From Dehalococcoidia bacterium (GTDB lineage: Bacteria; Chloroflexota; Dehalococcoidia; Tepidiformales; Tepidiformaceae), in contig JALOAP010000022.1 in the NCBI GenBank assembly GCA_023228745.1, forward strand, positions 1 to 15,918: a stretch of 15,918 nt of DNA, in the 5' to 3' direction. Below the pieces are notes generated by a model that was not told the origin of the DNA, did not search any database, and saw only the letters and a program-made list of their open reading frames with translations. A program made the position numbers and the translations under genes. This document shows positions 6,692-13,784 of the stretch, in pieces (the stretch's first letter is position 1; each line of letters begins with the position of its first letter).

Positions 6692-7746
6692 GGCAGGCCG
6701 CGCCGCTGCCGGCGAAGCAGGATCAGGAAGAACGGCGACCCCGCCGCCGCCGTGATGATCCCCACGGGCAGCTCTTGTGGAGCGAGCACCATCCGCGCGC
6801 CGAGATCGGCGAGGATGAGGAACGTGGCGCCGAAGAGGAGCGTCACGGGGAAGAGCACGCGATTGTCCGGCCCGACGAGCAGCCGGCAGGCATGCGGGAC
6901 GATCAGTCCGACGAAGCCGATCAACCCTGAGAGCGCCACACACACCGCCGTCGCCAGCGACGCCACCACCACCGTCACGATCTTGAGCCGCTCGACCCGG
7001 ATGCCAAGCGTGGCTGCTTCGTCGTCGCCGAGCTGGAGGGCGTTCAGCCGGTGGGTGCAGAGCAGGAGCACCACCCAGGAAACTCCGACATATGGCGACG
7101 CCAGTCGTAGCTTTTCCCAGCTCGACGTCGTGAAGTCGCCGTATAGCCAGGAAAAGACCACGAAAGCCCTGGCCTCGTTCAGCATCATCACCAGCGTGGT
7201 CGCCGCGGTTGCGGCCGCGGAAACCGCCACGCCCGCAAGCACGTGGTTCGCCGTTGGCACCGTCCGCCCGGAGCGTGCGAGCTCGTAGGTGAGCGCGACG
7301 GCGGCCAGTGCCCCCACGAAGGCGAAGAGGGCAACGTAGCCGAAGCCGTAGTAGTCGAGGGGCAGCGGGGAAACGATGGCGATGGCCGCCCCAAGGCCAG
7401 CCCCGGATGCAACGCCGATGAGATAGGGGTCGGCCAGCGGGTTGCGAAAGACGGACTGGTAGGTGGCGCCGCTCAATGCCAGCGTCCCGCCCACCATCCC
7501 CGCGAGCAGGACGCGCGGCAGCCGGACGTCCCAGACGATCGTGTCAGCCGGCCCGCCGGCGCCGCCCTGGCCTGCAAGGTGCCGGAGAATGGTGGCCGCA
7601 ACAGTGGTCTGAGGGATGCTCACGGCGCCGACGGAGGTCGCGATGATCACGGCCGCCACGAGCACCGGGATGCCGGCGGCCAGCACGAGGTGCGCCGCCG
7701 GCCGCGCAGCAGGCCTGGCAAACACGAGCCGCGCGCGCACACTCAT
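6688..7746 (-). CDS. btuC: ABC importer permease of the FecCD/BtuC family
   Basis: This 352-residue polytopic inner-membrane protein should form a homodimeric channel with BtuD and receive corrinoid from the BtuF-like lipoprotein. Family landmarks are LPRVLLAGMVGGTLALSGATYQ (about 94-115), followed by FRNPLADPYLIGVASGAGLGA, the long run of hydrophobic helices, GLIGFVGLIVPHACRLLVGPD (about 281-301) and the C-terminal ELPVGIITAAAGSPFFLILL. Length matches the usual 330-350 with about ten helices. ATG 7746-7744 overlaps the btuF stop as ATGA, and the gene's own stop overlaps btuD in the same way. Substrate assignment rests on the riboswitch and operon context, as for its partners. Confidence 0.93.
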   Translation of the reverse strand: MSVRARLVFARPAARPAAHLVLAAGIPVLVAAVIIATSVGAVSIPQTTVAATILRHLAGQGGAGGPADTIVWDVRLPRVLLAGMVGGTLALSGATYQSVFRNPLADPYLIGVASGAGLGAAIAIVSPLPLDYYGFGYVALFAFVGALAAVALTYELARSGRTVPTANHVLAGVAVSAAATAATTLVMMLNEARAFVVFSWLYGDFTTSSWEKLRLASPYVGVSWVVLLLCTHRLNALQLGDDEAATLGIRVERLKIVTVVVASLATAVCVALSGLIGFVGLIVPHACRLLVGPDNRVLFPVTLLFGATFLILADLGARMVLAPQELPVGIITAAAGSPFFLILLRRQRRGLP

Positions 7747-8747
7747 TGCAGATCCGGGTAGAGGATGTCGACGAGCTGTTCGAGCACATCAACAACCCGC
7801 GGGCCGGGCCGGTTGAACAGGTTGCTGTCGATCACGTGGACGCGCCCGTTCCGGACGGCGTCGATGCCTTCCCAGCCGGGGCGGGCGATCACCGTGGAGG
7901 CGCTCTGGCTGCCGCTCCCGCCGCCATCAGCGAGGAGGATAACGGCCGGATTCGAACTGATAATCGTCTCGGCGGAGAGCTGCGGGAACGCGGTGGTCGC
8001 TCCCTGGGCGACGTACTTCGCCTTCGCCGTCGCCAGCAGCGACCCGATGAACGTTTGCGGCCCGGCCGTGTGAAGCTCGGGAGAGACCTCATAGAAGACG
8101 AGGGGGCCGTCGATCACACCCGCGACACGCTTCTCGACAGCATCAATCCGCTCCTCCAAGGTGGCAGCGATTCGCTCGCCCTCGGCGGCGTGGCCGGTGA
8201 CCTTCCCGAGCGTCCGAATCTGGTCGAGTACTGCCGCCAGATCCGCCGGCTCCTTGAGAAGCAGGACCGTCATGCCGAGCGCGCGGAACTGCGCGACCTG
8301 ACCCTCCTGGCGAGTGGCCATGATGACCAGGTCAGGCTGGAGAGCCAGCGCTGGCTCGGGGGCGGGCTTCGAATACTCCAGCCTGGTCTTCGTGCTGGTC
8401 TCCGGTGGGTAGTCGGAGAACTTGTCCACGCCGACGACCTGGCCACCGGCGCCGACAGCGAACAGCACCTCCGTCGCACCGGGTGAATAGGAGATGATGC
8501 GCTTCGGCGCCTCCGTGAAGGTCACGGTGGTCCCGCCGGAATCGGTGACGGAAACGGGGAACGCCGCAACCACGGAGGCAGCGGGCGACGCCGAGGCGCT
8601 CGGGGTAGTGACGGTTACTGCCGTTGCCGATCCCGGCGCTGACGCCTCCCGGTCGTCGCCGTCGCCGCAAGCCGCCGAGAGCAGGGCCACGGCGAGCAGC
8701 AGCGCGACGCCGAGGACTGTCGCGCGGAGGAACAGGGGATATCTCAT
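7743..8747 (-). CDS. btuF: Corrinoid-binding lipoprotein of ABC importer (BtuF-like)
   Basis: This is the extracytoplasmic binding protein that delivers substrate to BtuCD. The 334 residues start at ATG 8747-8745, with GGAGAG 10 nt upstream. A longer frame to 8849 is rejected because the signal peptide would then be internal. A basic N-terminus and hydrophobic helix lead to a lipobox-like LSAAC with the lipidated Cys at 27. An Ala/Ser/Thr/Pro-rich linker (about 28-62) follows, then a helical-backbone metal receptor domain. Visible are VTFTEAPKRIISYSPGATEVLFAVGAG (start of the first lobe), VVGVDKFSDYP, LQPDLVIM, a long connecting helix around LEERIDAVEKRV, and the second lobe ending RNGRVHVIDSN and GPRVVDVLEQLVDILYP. 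Lipid anchoring with a flexible linker fits a Gram-positive or monoderm-like envelope. It is the first gene of the operon, 202 nt after the riboswitch. Confidence 0.92.
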   Translation of the reverse strand: MRYPLFLRATVLGVALLLAVALLSAACGDGDDREASAPGSATAVTVTTPSASASPAASVVAAFPVSVTDSGGTTVTFTEAPKRIISYSPGATEVLFAVGAGGQVVGVDKFSDYPPETSTKTRLEYSKPAPEPALALQPDLVIMATRQEGQVAQFRALGMTVLLLKEPADLAAVLDQIRTLGKVTGHAAEGERIAATLEERIDAVEKRVAGVIDGPLVFYEVSPELHTAGPQTFIGSLLATAKAKYVAQGATTAFPQLSAETIISSNPAVILLADGGGSGSQSASTVIARPGWEGIDAVRNGRVHVIDSNLFNRPGPRVVDVLEQLVDILYPDLQ

Positions 8748-8847
8748 TCTGGGGGCTCTCCTTCGAAGGGTTGCTGAATCCGTGTTCGAAGGAGCTAGGA
8801 GGCGGGGACACCCGGGTATGACCGGAACCACGACTGCGGCCGGGCAC

Positions 8848-8872
8848 AAAAAAACCCGGCCTCACAGCCGGG
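8848..8872 (-). terminator. Intrinsic terminator in the btuF leader
   Basis: On the minus strand a 6-bp GC stem (CCCGGC at 8872-8867, GCCGGG at 8860-8855) with a 6-nt loop is followed at once by seven T residues (8854-8848). It lies between the cobalamin riboswitch and the btuF start, so it is the probable OFF switch. A CCACGAC upstream and a GTCGTGG downstream of it could pair and enclose the hairpin. Confidence 0.85.
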
Positions 8873-8948
8873 GTCGTGGCCGATCGCGGCAGCAAGCCAC
8901 CACGATAGCTACGTCGATCCTCTTCGGCGAAGGCTTCGAACGCGAATC

Positions 8949-9043
8949 AGGAGGATTGCGGTTCCTGGCTGGGCCCATCGAAAATGAGCTTCACAGTTGC
9001 GCGACAGCCCCGGAATCACACCGGGTTCCCTGCCAATCCACCT
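8949..9043 (-). promoter_or_regulatory. Cobalamin riboswitch, compact form
   Basis: The minus strand shows the conserved cobalamin aptamer core: GCAGGGAA, then a short P5 hairpin in CCCGGTGTGATTCCGGG, then CGCAACTGTGA, and the B12 box AGCCAGGA at 8970-8963. The outer P1 pairs 9043-9034 with 8958-8949 (10 bp with one mismatch). Only about 20 nt separate ACTGTGA from the B12 box, forming one small hairpin (GCTCAT/ATGGGC). The large peripheral P8-P12 arms of the common class are absent. The 3' strand of P1 (ATCCTC, 8956-8951) can alternatively pair with GAGGAT at 8922-8917, a possible expression-platform switch leading to the terminator. When cobalamin is bound, expression of the btuFCD-cobO-cbiA-cobT operon should fall. 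Confidence 0.93.
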
Positions 9044-9261
9044 GGAGTATTCAGCTTTAAGGTACGCACGTCTCACGACGTACCCGGAAGTCTGCGCCTT
9101 TCCGCGGCCAGCCGCAAGCGCACCTGCCCCGTCCCGTCGCCGCTTTGCCGCACGACCGGCCGCCCCGCCCACTTTTCGTGGCGCCGCTCAGCACCTGCGT
9201 CCTGAGCGGTCCGTCCGCCGCTGTTGTGCCGGCCGGGGCAGAGACGAACAAGCACAGCGAG
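9044..9261. promoter_or_regulatory. Shared intergenic region between the divergent cobalamin and thiamine operons
   Basis: About 218 nt lie between the two riboswitch leaders and must contain the minus-strand promoter for the cobalamin operon. Open frames crossing it have no protein features. An imperfect inverted repeat at 9062-9083 (GTACG...CGTAC with an inner ACGTC/GACGT) sits where that promoter would be expected. TACCTT on the minus strand near 9064-9059 is the best, but weak, -10 candidate. Confidence 0.45.
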
Positions 9262-9290
9262 TTGATACTCGAGTGCTGCCGGTGTAGCCT
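9262..9290 (+). promoter_or_regulatory. Candidate promoter of the thiamine operon
   Basis: TTGATA at 9262-9267 and TAGCCT at 9285-9290 are separated by 17 nt, the optimal spacing for a housekeeping-sigma promoter. Transcription would start near 9297, directly at the 5' end of the TPP riboswitch (9299). The -10 box matches consensus only partly, so this rests mainly on spacing and position. Confidence 0.5.
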
Positions 9291-9298
9291 CATGCACG

Positions 9299-9385
9299 TC
9301 GTTCGGGGTGGTCGAGGAAATCCGTCCTCGGCCTGAGAAATACCCGCCGAACCTGATCCGGGTAATGCCGGCGTAGGGAAAGCGA
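9299..9385 (+). promoter_or_regulatory. TPP riboswitch (THI element)
   Basis: The sequence carries the conserved parts of the thiamine pyrophosphate aptamer in order: TTCGGGGTG, an extended P3 hairpin (GTCGAGGA/TCCTCGGC), the pyrimidine-sensing CTGAGA at 9333-9338, AATACCCG, AACCTGATCCGGGTAATGCCGG, and GCGTAGGGAA at 9371-9380. Terminal TCG and CGA close P1. The aptamer length of 87 nt is normal. It should repress the thiD-to-thiC operon when TPP is abundant. Confidence 0.96.
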
Positions 9386-9456
9386 TGTTGTTGCAGCAGC
9401 TCCGTCCTCTGGGATTTTCTTCGCGGCTCGAATCCACGGGCCCACGGTAGTCTGCG

Positions 9457-9485
9457 CTCCTTCTGCCCCGGACGAAGGCAGGAGG
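9457..9485 (+). promoter_or_regulatory. Hairpin that sequesters the thiD ribosome binding site
   Basis: CTCC (9457-9460) and CTGCC (9463-9467) pair with GGCAG (9477-9481) and GGAG (9482-9485), leaving a two-T bulge and a 9-nt loop. The 3' strand contains the whole AGGAGG ribosome binding site, located 4 nt before the thiD ATG. No T-rich terminator is seen between the aptamer and thiD. This suggests that the TPP riboswitch works here at translation initiation. Confidence 0.6.
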
Positions 9486-9489
9486 TCGA

Positions 9490-10317
9490 ATGCACGTAGT
9501 CCTCGCCATCGCAGGCTCCGATTCCAGCGGCTGTGCTGGTATCCAGGCCGACATCCGGGCGATCACGGCCAGCGGTGGCCACGCTGCTACCGTCGTCACC
9601 AGCATCACGGCCCAGAGCAGTCTCCGCCTGCTGGGGTTCTATCCCATCCCGGGTCGCGAAGTGCGACGCCAGCTCGACGCTGTGCTCGGCGACCTCCCCG
9701 TGAAGGCCGTAAAGAGCGGAGTCCTCGGGTCGGTCGAGGCCGTGGAGGCCGTCGCAGAGGCGCTCCAGGGACTCGGTCTGCCCTACGTCCTGGACCCGGT
9801 CATGGCCACGACGGCCGGTGCCGAGCTCGCCGGTGCCGCTGTCATTTCAGCGATGCACCGTCGGCTCTTTCCGCTCGCGACGTTGCTCACGCCGAATGCT
9901 CCTGAAGCGGCGGCGCTCACCGGCATGCCCGTCCGGGACCGCGATGAGGCAGTGCGAGCCGGCACAGAACTCCTGGCAACCGGCTGCCGCGCCGTTCTCG
10001 TTAAGGGCGGTCATCTCCCGGCCGACCCGTTCGTCGACGTTCTCGTTGAACGTTCTGGCCACACAGTGTTCGAAGGAACGGCTCTCTCCAGCCCGAACAC
10101 GCGCGGGACGGGCTGCACACTGGCGTCCACCATCGCAACGCACCTCGCCCGGGGCATGCCGCTCCGGGCGGCGGTGGAACGCGGCCGCCTCCATCTGACC
10201 AGCGCCATCCACGGGGGCTATCCCCTTCCGGGAGGCGGGCCCGTGGACGCATTCGCGCCCTACCGGCAGGCCAGCGGGGTGTGGCCCTTGTGCCCGCCGG
10301 AGGTCGCCCATGTCTGA
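9490..10317 (+). CDS. thiD: Hydroxymethylpyrimidine (phosphate) kinase ThiD
   Basis: ThiD phosphorylates HMP and HMP-P to HMP-PP, the pyrimidine half of thiamine. The 275-residue protein is a ribokinase-fold kinase. It has AGSDSSGCAGIQADI at 8-22 (the family usually has SGGAG), TSITAQSS at 37-44 with the pyrimidine-contacting Gln, VLDPVMATTAG at 100-110, TPNAPEAAALTG at 134-145, VLVKGGH near 169-175, and the anion-hole motif RGTGCT at 205-210 with Cys209. ATG 9490 follows AGGAGG by 4 nt. It is the first gene of the TPP-controlled operon and overlaps thiE by 8 nt. The C-terminus beyond the kinase fold is short, so there is no ThiE or ThiN fusion. Confidence 0.95.
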   Translation: MHVVLAIAGSDSSGCAGIQADIRAITASGGHAATVVTSITAQSSLRLLGFYPIPGREVRRQLDAVLGDLPVKAVKSGVLGSVEAVEAVAEALQGLGLPYVLDPVMATTAGAELAGAAVISAMHRRLFPLATLLTPNAPEAAALTGMPVRDRDEAVRAGTELLATGCRAVLVKGGHLPADPFVDVLVERSGHTVFEGTALSSPNTRGTGCTLASTIATHLARGMPLRAAVERGRLHLTSAIHGGYPLPGGGPVDAFAPYRQASGVWPLCPPEVAHV

Positions 10318-10966
10318 GCAGCCGGGCCGCCTCCACGTCATCACCGACACGGTGCTCCAGACCGGGCGCACGCACGCTGAGATTGCACGCCTCGCCCTGG
10401 AGGGAGGGGCCGACACCATCCAGTACCGGGAGAAGCGACCGCTCGTGACGCGGGAGTTGATGGTCGATGCAGCTGCTGTCCTGGCCACCTGCCGGGCTGC
10501 CCATGCGCTCGCAATCGTCGATGACCGCGTGGACGTGGCGTTCGCCGTGGGCGCTACCGGCCTCCACCTCGGCCGCCACGACCTGCCCGTGGATGCCGCC
10601 CGCCGGATCCTCGGCCCTGCGGCCATCATCGGCGGGACCGCGAACAGCCTGGAAGAAGCGCGCACGGTCTGGCTACAGCCAATCGACTATCTCGGCGTCG
10701 GTCCCGTCTTCGGGACGTCGTCGAAGGCCAATCCGGCACCGGTCCTCGGGCTGGCTGCCCTTGCTGCCATTGCCGCCGAATCCCCGGTCCCGGTCATCGC
10801 CATCGGCAACATCACGCCGGATCGTGTCGCTGATGTGCTCGCTGCCGGCGCCTACGGCATCGCCGTCCTCTCCGGCGTGACCTGCGCCGACGACCCTCGG
10901 GCCGCCGCCGCCCGCTACGCCGCCAATATCAGGGCATTTCTTTCCGGCACGGGAGCGATCGAATGA
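10310..10966 (+). CDS. thiE: Thiamine phosphate synthase ThiE
   Basis: ThiE joins HMP-PP and thiazole phosphate carboxylate to thiamine phosphate, releasing pyrophosphate. The 218 residues form the expected TIM-barrel. They show LHVITDT at the first strand, TIQYREK (diphosphate-contacting Arg and Lys), IVDDRVDVAFAVGATGLHLGRHDLP, GGTANSLEEA, YLGVGPVFGTSSK and VIAIGNITPDRV, where most homologues have AIGGI. The length is normal. ATG 10310 overlaps the thiD 3' end by 8 nt and its TGA overlaps thiO as ATGA. It is distinguished from the TenI-like gene downstream by the intact pyrophosphate-binding YREK and GPVFGT-SK motifs. Confidence 0.95.
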   Translation: MSEQPGRLHVITDTVLQTGRTHAEIARLALEGGADTIQYREKRPLVTRELMVDAAAVLATCRAAHALAIVDDRVDVAFAVGATGLHLGRHDLPVDAARRILGPAAIIGGTANSLEEARTVWLQPIDYLGVGPVFGTSSKANPAPVLGLAALAAIAAESPVPVIAIGNITPDRVADVLAAGAYGIAVLSGVTCADDPRAAAARYAANIRAFLSGTGAIE

Positions 10967-12120
10967 ACGAGATGGATCGCGCGGACGTCGTTGTTATCGG
11001 CGCGGGCGTCGTCGGACTCGCGATTGCCTACGAGGCCGCCAGGCGTGGGCACAGCGTGCTGGTGCTCGAACGGGATCGCATTGGTGCAGGCGCGGCGGGC
11101 GTTGCGGCCGGGATGCTCGCCCCGGCTTCGGAAGCGGATTGCGAAGACCCGGCGCTTATCAGCCTCGCCCTCGAGAGCTGCCGCCTTTACCCCGGCTGGG
11201 TTGCCTCCATCGAGGCCGACTCTGGCATGCGCTGCCGGTACCGCACCGAGGGCAGCCTGCTCGTCGCCCTCCACCACGATCACCTCGAGGAGCTGGAACG
11301 CCTCGCCGCATTCCAGCAGGGCCGCGGTCTCGACGTCAGGTGGCTCACCGCCGCGGCAATCCAGGCTCGCGAGCCCGGGCTCTCGCCCCGTGTGATCGGC
11401 GGGCTGTTCGCAGAGGGCGATCGGCAGATCGATCCGCGCTTCTACATGCCTGCGATGGCGGCGGCCATCCGTGCACACGGAGGCGAGATTCTAGCGGGGG
11501 CGTCCGTGACCTCTATCGTGCAGTCGGCCGGCCGCGCCACGGGAGTCTGCTTCACACTCGCAGGAGACGACCGTGAGGTGCGTGGCACCGTAATCGTCGT
11601 CGCTGCCGGCGCCTGGTCGAACGGTCCTCTCGCGGGAGTGCTCCCGCCCCTCCCACTGCGTCCGGTAAAGGGGCAGATCCTCCGCCTCCGCCCGGGGCCG
11701 CCGCTGCGCCACGTCATCCGTACAGCGGACGTCTATCTCGTCTCTCGAGAGGACGGGGAGCTCGTAGTCGGGGCGACGAGCGAGGAGCGGGGGTTCGACT
11801 CGCGCCCGACTGCCGGTCCTGTCATGGATCTCCTGCGCGAAGCCTGGCGGGTCCTCCCGCTCATTTATGAGCTGGAGCTTGCCGAGCTCGGTGTAGGCCT
11901 GCGCCCGGCGCTCCGGGACGGCCTGCCGATCATCGGCCCGAGCCCACTCGATGGGCTATGGCTGGCTGCCGGGCACTACCGGCATGGGATCATGCTGGCG
12001 CCCGTCACGGCCCGCCTGCTGCTCGATGCCATGGACTCCGGTGACATCCCACCTTTGCTTGCTCCGTTCCAGTTGGACCGGTTCACGCAGAACACCACCC
12101 AAGGAGTGCCTGTTCCATGA
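10963..12120 (+). CDS. thiO: Glycine oxidase ThiO
   Basis: ThiO is an FAD-dependent oxidase that converts glycine to the iminoacetate (dehydroglycine) used in thiazole synthesis, consuming O2 and releasing H2O2. The 385 residues begin with the dinucleotide-binding motif VVVIGAGVVGLAIAYEAARRG, then LVLERDRIGAGAAGVAAGMLAP, typical of D-amino-acid/glycine oxidases. TVIVVAAGAWS lies mid-protein, and ELGVGLRPALRDGLPIIGPSPLDGLWLAAGHYRHGIMLAP at the end gives the second FAD and substrate contacts. Its presence instead of ThiH (radical SAM tyrosine lyase) indicates an oxygen-dependent thiazole route and thus an aerobic organism. It overlaps thiE and thiS by 4 nt each. Confidence 0.95.
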   Translation: MNEMDRADVVVIGAGVVGLAIAYEAARRGHSVLVLERDRIGAGAAGVAAGMLAPASEADCEDPALISLALESCRLYPGWVASIEADSGMRCRYRTEGSLLVALHHDHLEELERLAAFQQGRGLDVRWLTAAAIQAREPGLSPRVIGGLFAEGDRQIDPRFYMPAMAAAIRAHGGEILAGASVTSIVQSAGRATGVCFTLAGDDREVRGTVIVVAAGAWSNGPLAGVLPPLPLRPVKGQILRLRPGPPLRHVIRTADVYLVSREDGELVVGATSEERGFDSRPTAGPVMDLLREAWRVLPLIYELELAELGVGLRPALRDGLPIIGPSPLDGLWLAAGHYRHGIMLAPVTARLLLDAMDSGDIPPLLAPFQLDRFTQNTTQGVPVP

Positions 12121-12320
12121 ACGTCGCAGTCAACGGGGCGACGAGGGCAATCCCGCCCGGCACGTCGCTCGTCGAAGTGCTTGTAGAAGTCGTCGGTGAG
12201 CGTACCGAGGGCGTGGCTATTGCGCTGAACGGCGAGGTTGTCCGCCGGGCCGCATGGCCCTCGGTCCAGCTCGCGGACGGAGACGTGGTCGAAATCGTCC
12301 AGGCAAGGCAAGGAGGTTGA
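12117..12320 (+). CDS. thiS: Sulfur carrier protein ThiS
   Basis: ThiS is a ubiquitin-like 67-residue protein that carries sulfur as a C-terminal thiocarboxylate to ThiG. It starts MNVAVNGATRAIPPGTSL and has the IALNGEVVRR strand and the LADGDVVEIVQARQGG ending. The essential Gly-Gly terminus is exact. ATG 12117 overlaps the thiO stop as ATGA. The adenylyltransferase ThiF, needed to activate this terminus, is not in the window, so it must be encoded elsewhere or replaced by a MoeB-like enzyme. Confidence 0.95.
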   Translation: MNVAVNGATRAIPPGTSLVEVLVEVVGERTEGVAIALNGEVVRRAAWPSVQLADGDVVEIVQARQGG

Positions 12321-12321
12321 G

Positions 12322-13125
12322 ATGCCCTCAGATGCATGGCATATCGGCTCACTGGAGCTCACATCCCGGCTGTTGTTGGGCTCGGCCCGCTATCCGAGCG
12401 CCCAGGTCATGCTCGATGCGCTGAGGGAATCGGGCACCGAGCTGGTGACGGTCGCCCTGCGCCGCGCCAGTTTTGACAGCAACGGCGGCGAGAACCTGTA
12501 CGACTTGCTGCTCTCGAACGGCTATCGGCTGCTGCCGAACACCGCGGGCTGCTATACGGCCCAGGAAGCCGTGTTGACGGCTCAGCTCGGGAGAGAGGCG
12601 CTCGGTACCAACCTCGTGAAACTCGAGGTCATCGCCGACGATGAGACCCTGCTCCCCGATAGCGTCCAGCTCCTGGAAGCCGCGGACCGGCTCGTGCGGG
12701 ACGGCTTTATCGTGCTGCCTTACACGAACGATGACCCCGTCCTCGCCAGCCGCCTGGAGGACCTGGGCTGTGCGGCCGTCATGCCCCTTGCCGCGCCAAT
12801 TGGCTCCGGACTCGGGGTGCGCAATCCGCACAACCTCCAGCTGATCAAGGACCGCGCCAACGTTCCGGTGATCGTCGATGCCGGCGTTGGCACCGCCTCG
12901 GACGTGGCAGTCGTCTTCGAGCTCGGCTGTGACGGTGTCCTGATGAACTCCGCCGTCGCCCGGGCACAGGACCCCATACGCATGGCCCGGGCCATGCGGG
13001 CTGCGGCCATCGCAGGCCGGGAAGCCTTCCTGGCAGGCCGCATGCCACGCAAGTTCTACGCCGAGGCATCGACCGCACTCGCCGGCCGAATTGGGGTTAG
13101 TTCGGGCCCGGGCAGGCAGCCGTGA
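12322..13125 (+). CDS. thiG: Thiazole synthase ThiG
   Basis: ThiG condenses deoxyxylulose phosphate, dehydroglycine and ThiS thiocarboxylate into the thiazole tautomer. The 267-residue TIM-barrel shows LLLGSARYPS (17-26), LVTVALRR (41-48), LLPNTAGCYTA (70-80), NLVKLEVI with the Schiff-base Lys100, VMPLAAPIGSGLG, VPVIVDAGVGTASD and GVLMNSAVA. ATG 12322 lies 1 nt after the thiS stop, with AGGAGG 6 nt upstream. A longer in-frame start at 12238 is rejected because it would run through thiS. The C-terminal extension after RKFYAEAS is short. The stop overlaps tenI as GTGA. Confidence 0.96.
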   Translation: MPSDAWHIGSLELTSRLLLGSARYPSAQVMLDALRESGTELVTVALRRASFDSNGGENLYDLLLSNGYRLLPNTAGCYTAQEAVLTAQLGREALGTNLVKLEVIADDETLLPDSVQLLEAADRLVRDGFIVLPYTNDDPVLASRLEDLGCAAVMPLAAPIGSGLGVRNPHNLQLIKDRANVPVIVDAGVGTASDVAVVFELGCDGVLMNSAVARAQDPIRMARAMRAAAIAGREAFLAGRMPRKFYAEASTALAGRIGVSSGPGRQP

Positions 13126-13784
13126 TCTCGCTCTACGTCGTCGTCGACCGCGGGATCTTCGAGTGCGACGCGGCCTACTTCGCGTCGCTGAAGCACCTCG
13201 GTTCGCTCGCCAGCGAACACCCCGGGGTCGTCCTCCAGGTGCGCGCGAAGGGTCTCCCCGAAACGGCGAAGCCCTCCTTCGTCGCTCGCGCCCGCGATGC
13301 CCTCGGCGACGGTGTCGAACGCGCGTTTCTGAACGGAGAGGCTCGCGACGCCGAGGCCGGTGGGTTCGGCGGCGTGCACTGGCCGGAAGCCGCGATCCCC
13401 GCCGCACCGATTCGCGGACTCGTGGCGGGCGCGTCGGTTCACTCGCTCGCTGCCCTGGAGAGGGCAGAAGCGGCCGGAGCGGCCTTTGCGCTCTTCGGGC
13501 CCGTGTTCGATGCGGGGTCCAAGCGGGTCGCGGGAGTTGGCCTCGCCGCGCTCAGCGCGATCACCCGCGCAGCGAGCATCCCTGTCCTTGCCATCGGCGG
13601 TGTAACGCCCCGATCGGTGCCGTCGTGCGTCGCGGCCGGAGCAGCCGGTGTTGCCGCCGTCACCGGGGTGCTCCGTTCCGGCGACCCGCCGGCGGCCATC
13701 GCCGGGTATCTTCGCGCGCTCCGAAGCTGTCCTCCGGCCTTTCCCCGGTCCCTCGCCACAAACCCCGAAAAGGATTTCGCATGA
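13122..13784 (+). CDS. tenI: TenI-like thiazole tautomerase / ThiE paralogue
   Basis: The product is a second ThiE-superfamily barrel of 220 residues. TenI proteins aromatise the ThiG product and do not make thiamine phosphate. Evidence for TenI is the ASVHSLAALERAEAAGA segment, very close to that of Bacillus TenI, and the loss of ThiE features: the YREK motif is replaced by QVRAKG. The barrel ends IPVLAIGGVTPRSV and AAGVAAVTGVLRS are intact. The catalytic His of Bacillus TenI (in FGHVF, as I recall the sequence) is Pro here (LFGPVF), so the exact activity is uncertain. GTG 13122 overlaps the thiG stop as GTGA. The last ~20 residues look like a tail that carries the thiC ribosome site (AAAAGGA, 6 nt before its ATG). 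A non-tautomerase ThiE-like role remains possible. Confidence 0.8.
   Translation: MISLYVVVDRGIFECDAAYFASLKHLGSLASEHPGVVLQVRAKGLPETAKPSFVARARDALGDGVERAFLNGEARDAEAGGFGGVHWPEAAIPAAPIRGLVAGASVHSLAALERAEAAGAAFALFGPVFDAGSKRVAGVGLAALSAITRAASIPVLAIGGVTPRSVPSCVAAGAAGVAAVTGVLRSGDPPAAIAGYLRALRSCPPAFPRSLATNPEKDFA

Noticed and set aside
6692..6943. 84-residue N-terminal extension of the BtuD-like ATPase
   Set aside because: It overlaps btuC completely and is Arg/Pro-rich shadow sequence. ATG 6691 gives the usual ABC start and an ATGA overlap.
9057..9608. Minus-strand open frames of 169-187 codons across the thiamine leader
   Set aside because: They run antisense through the TPP riboswitch and the start of thiD and show no protein features.
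13091..13780. In-frame N-terminal extension of ThiC by 230 residues
   Set aside because: The extension is Arg/Ser-rich out-of-frame reading of tenI. ATG 13781 overlaps the tenI stop and gives the normal ThiC N-terminus.
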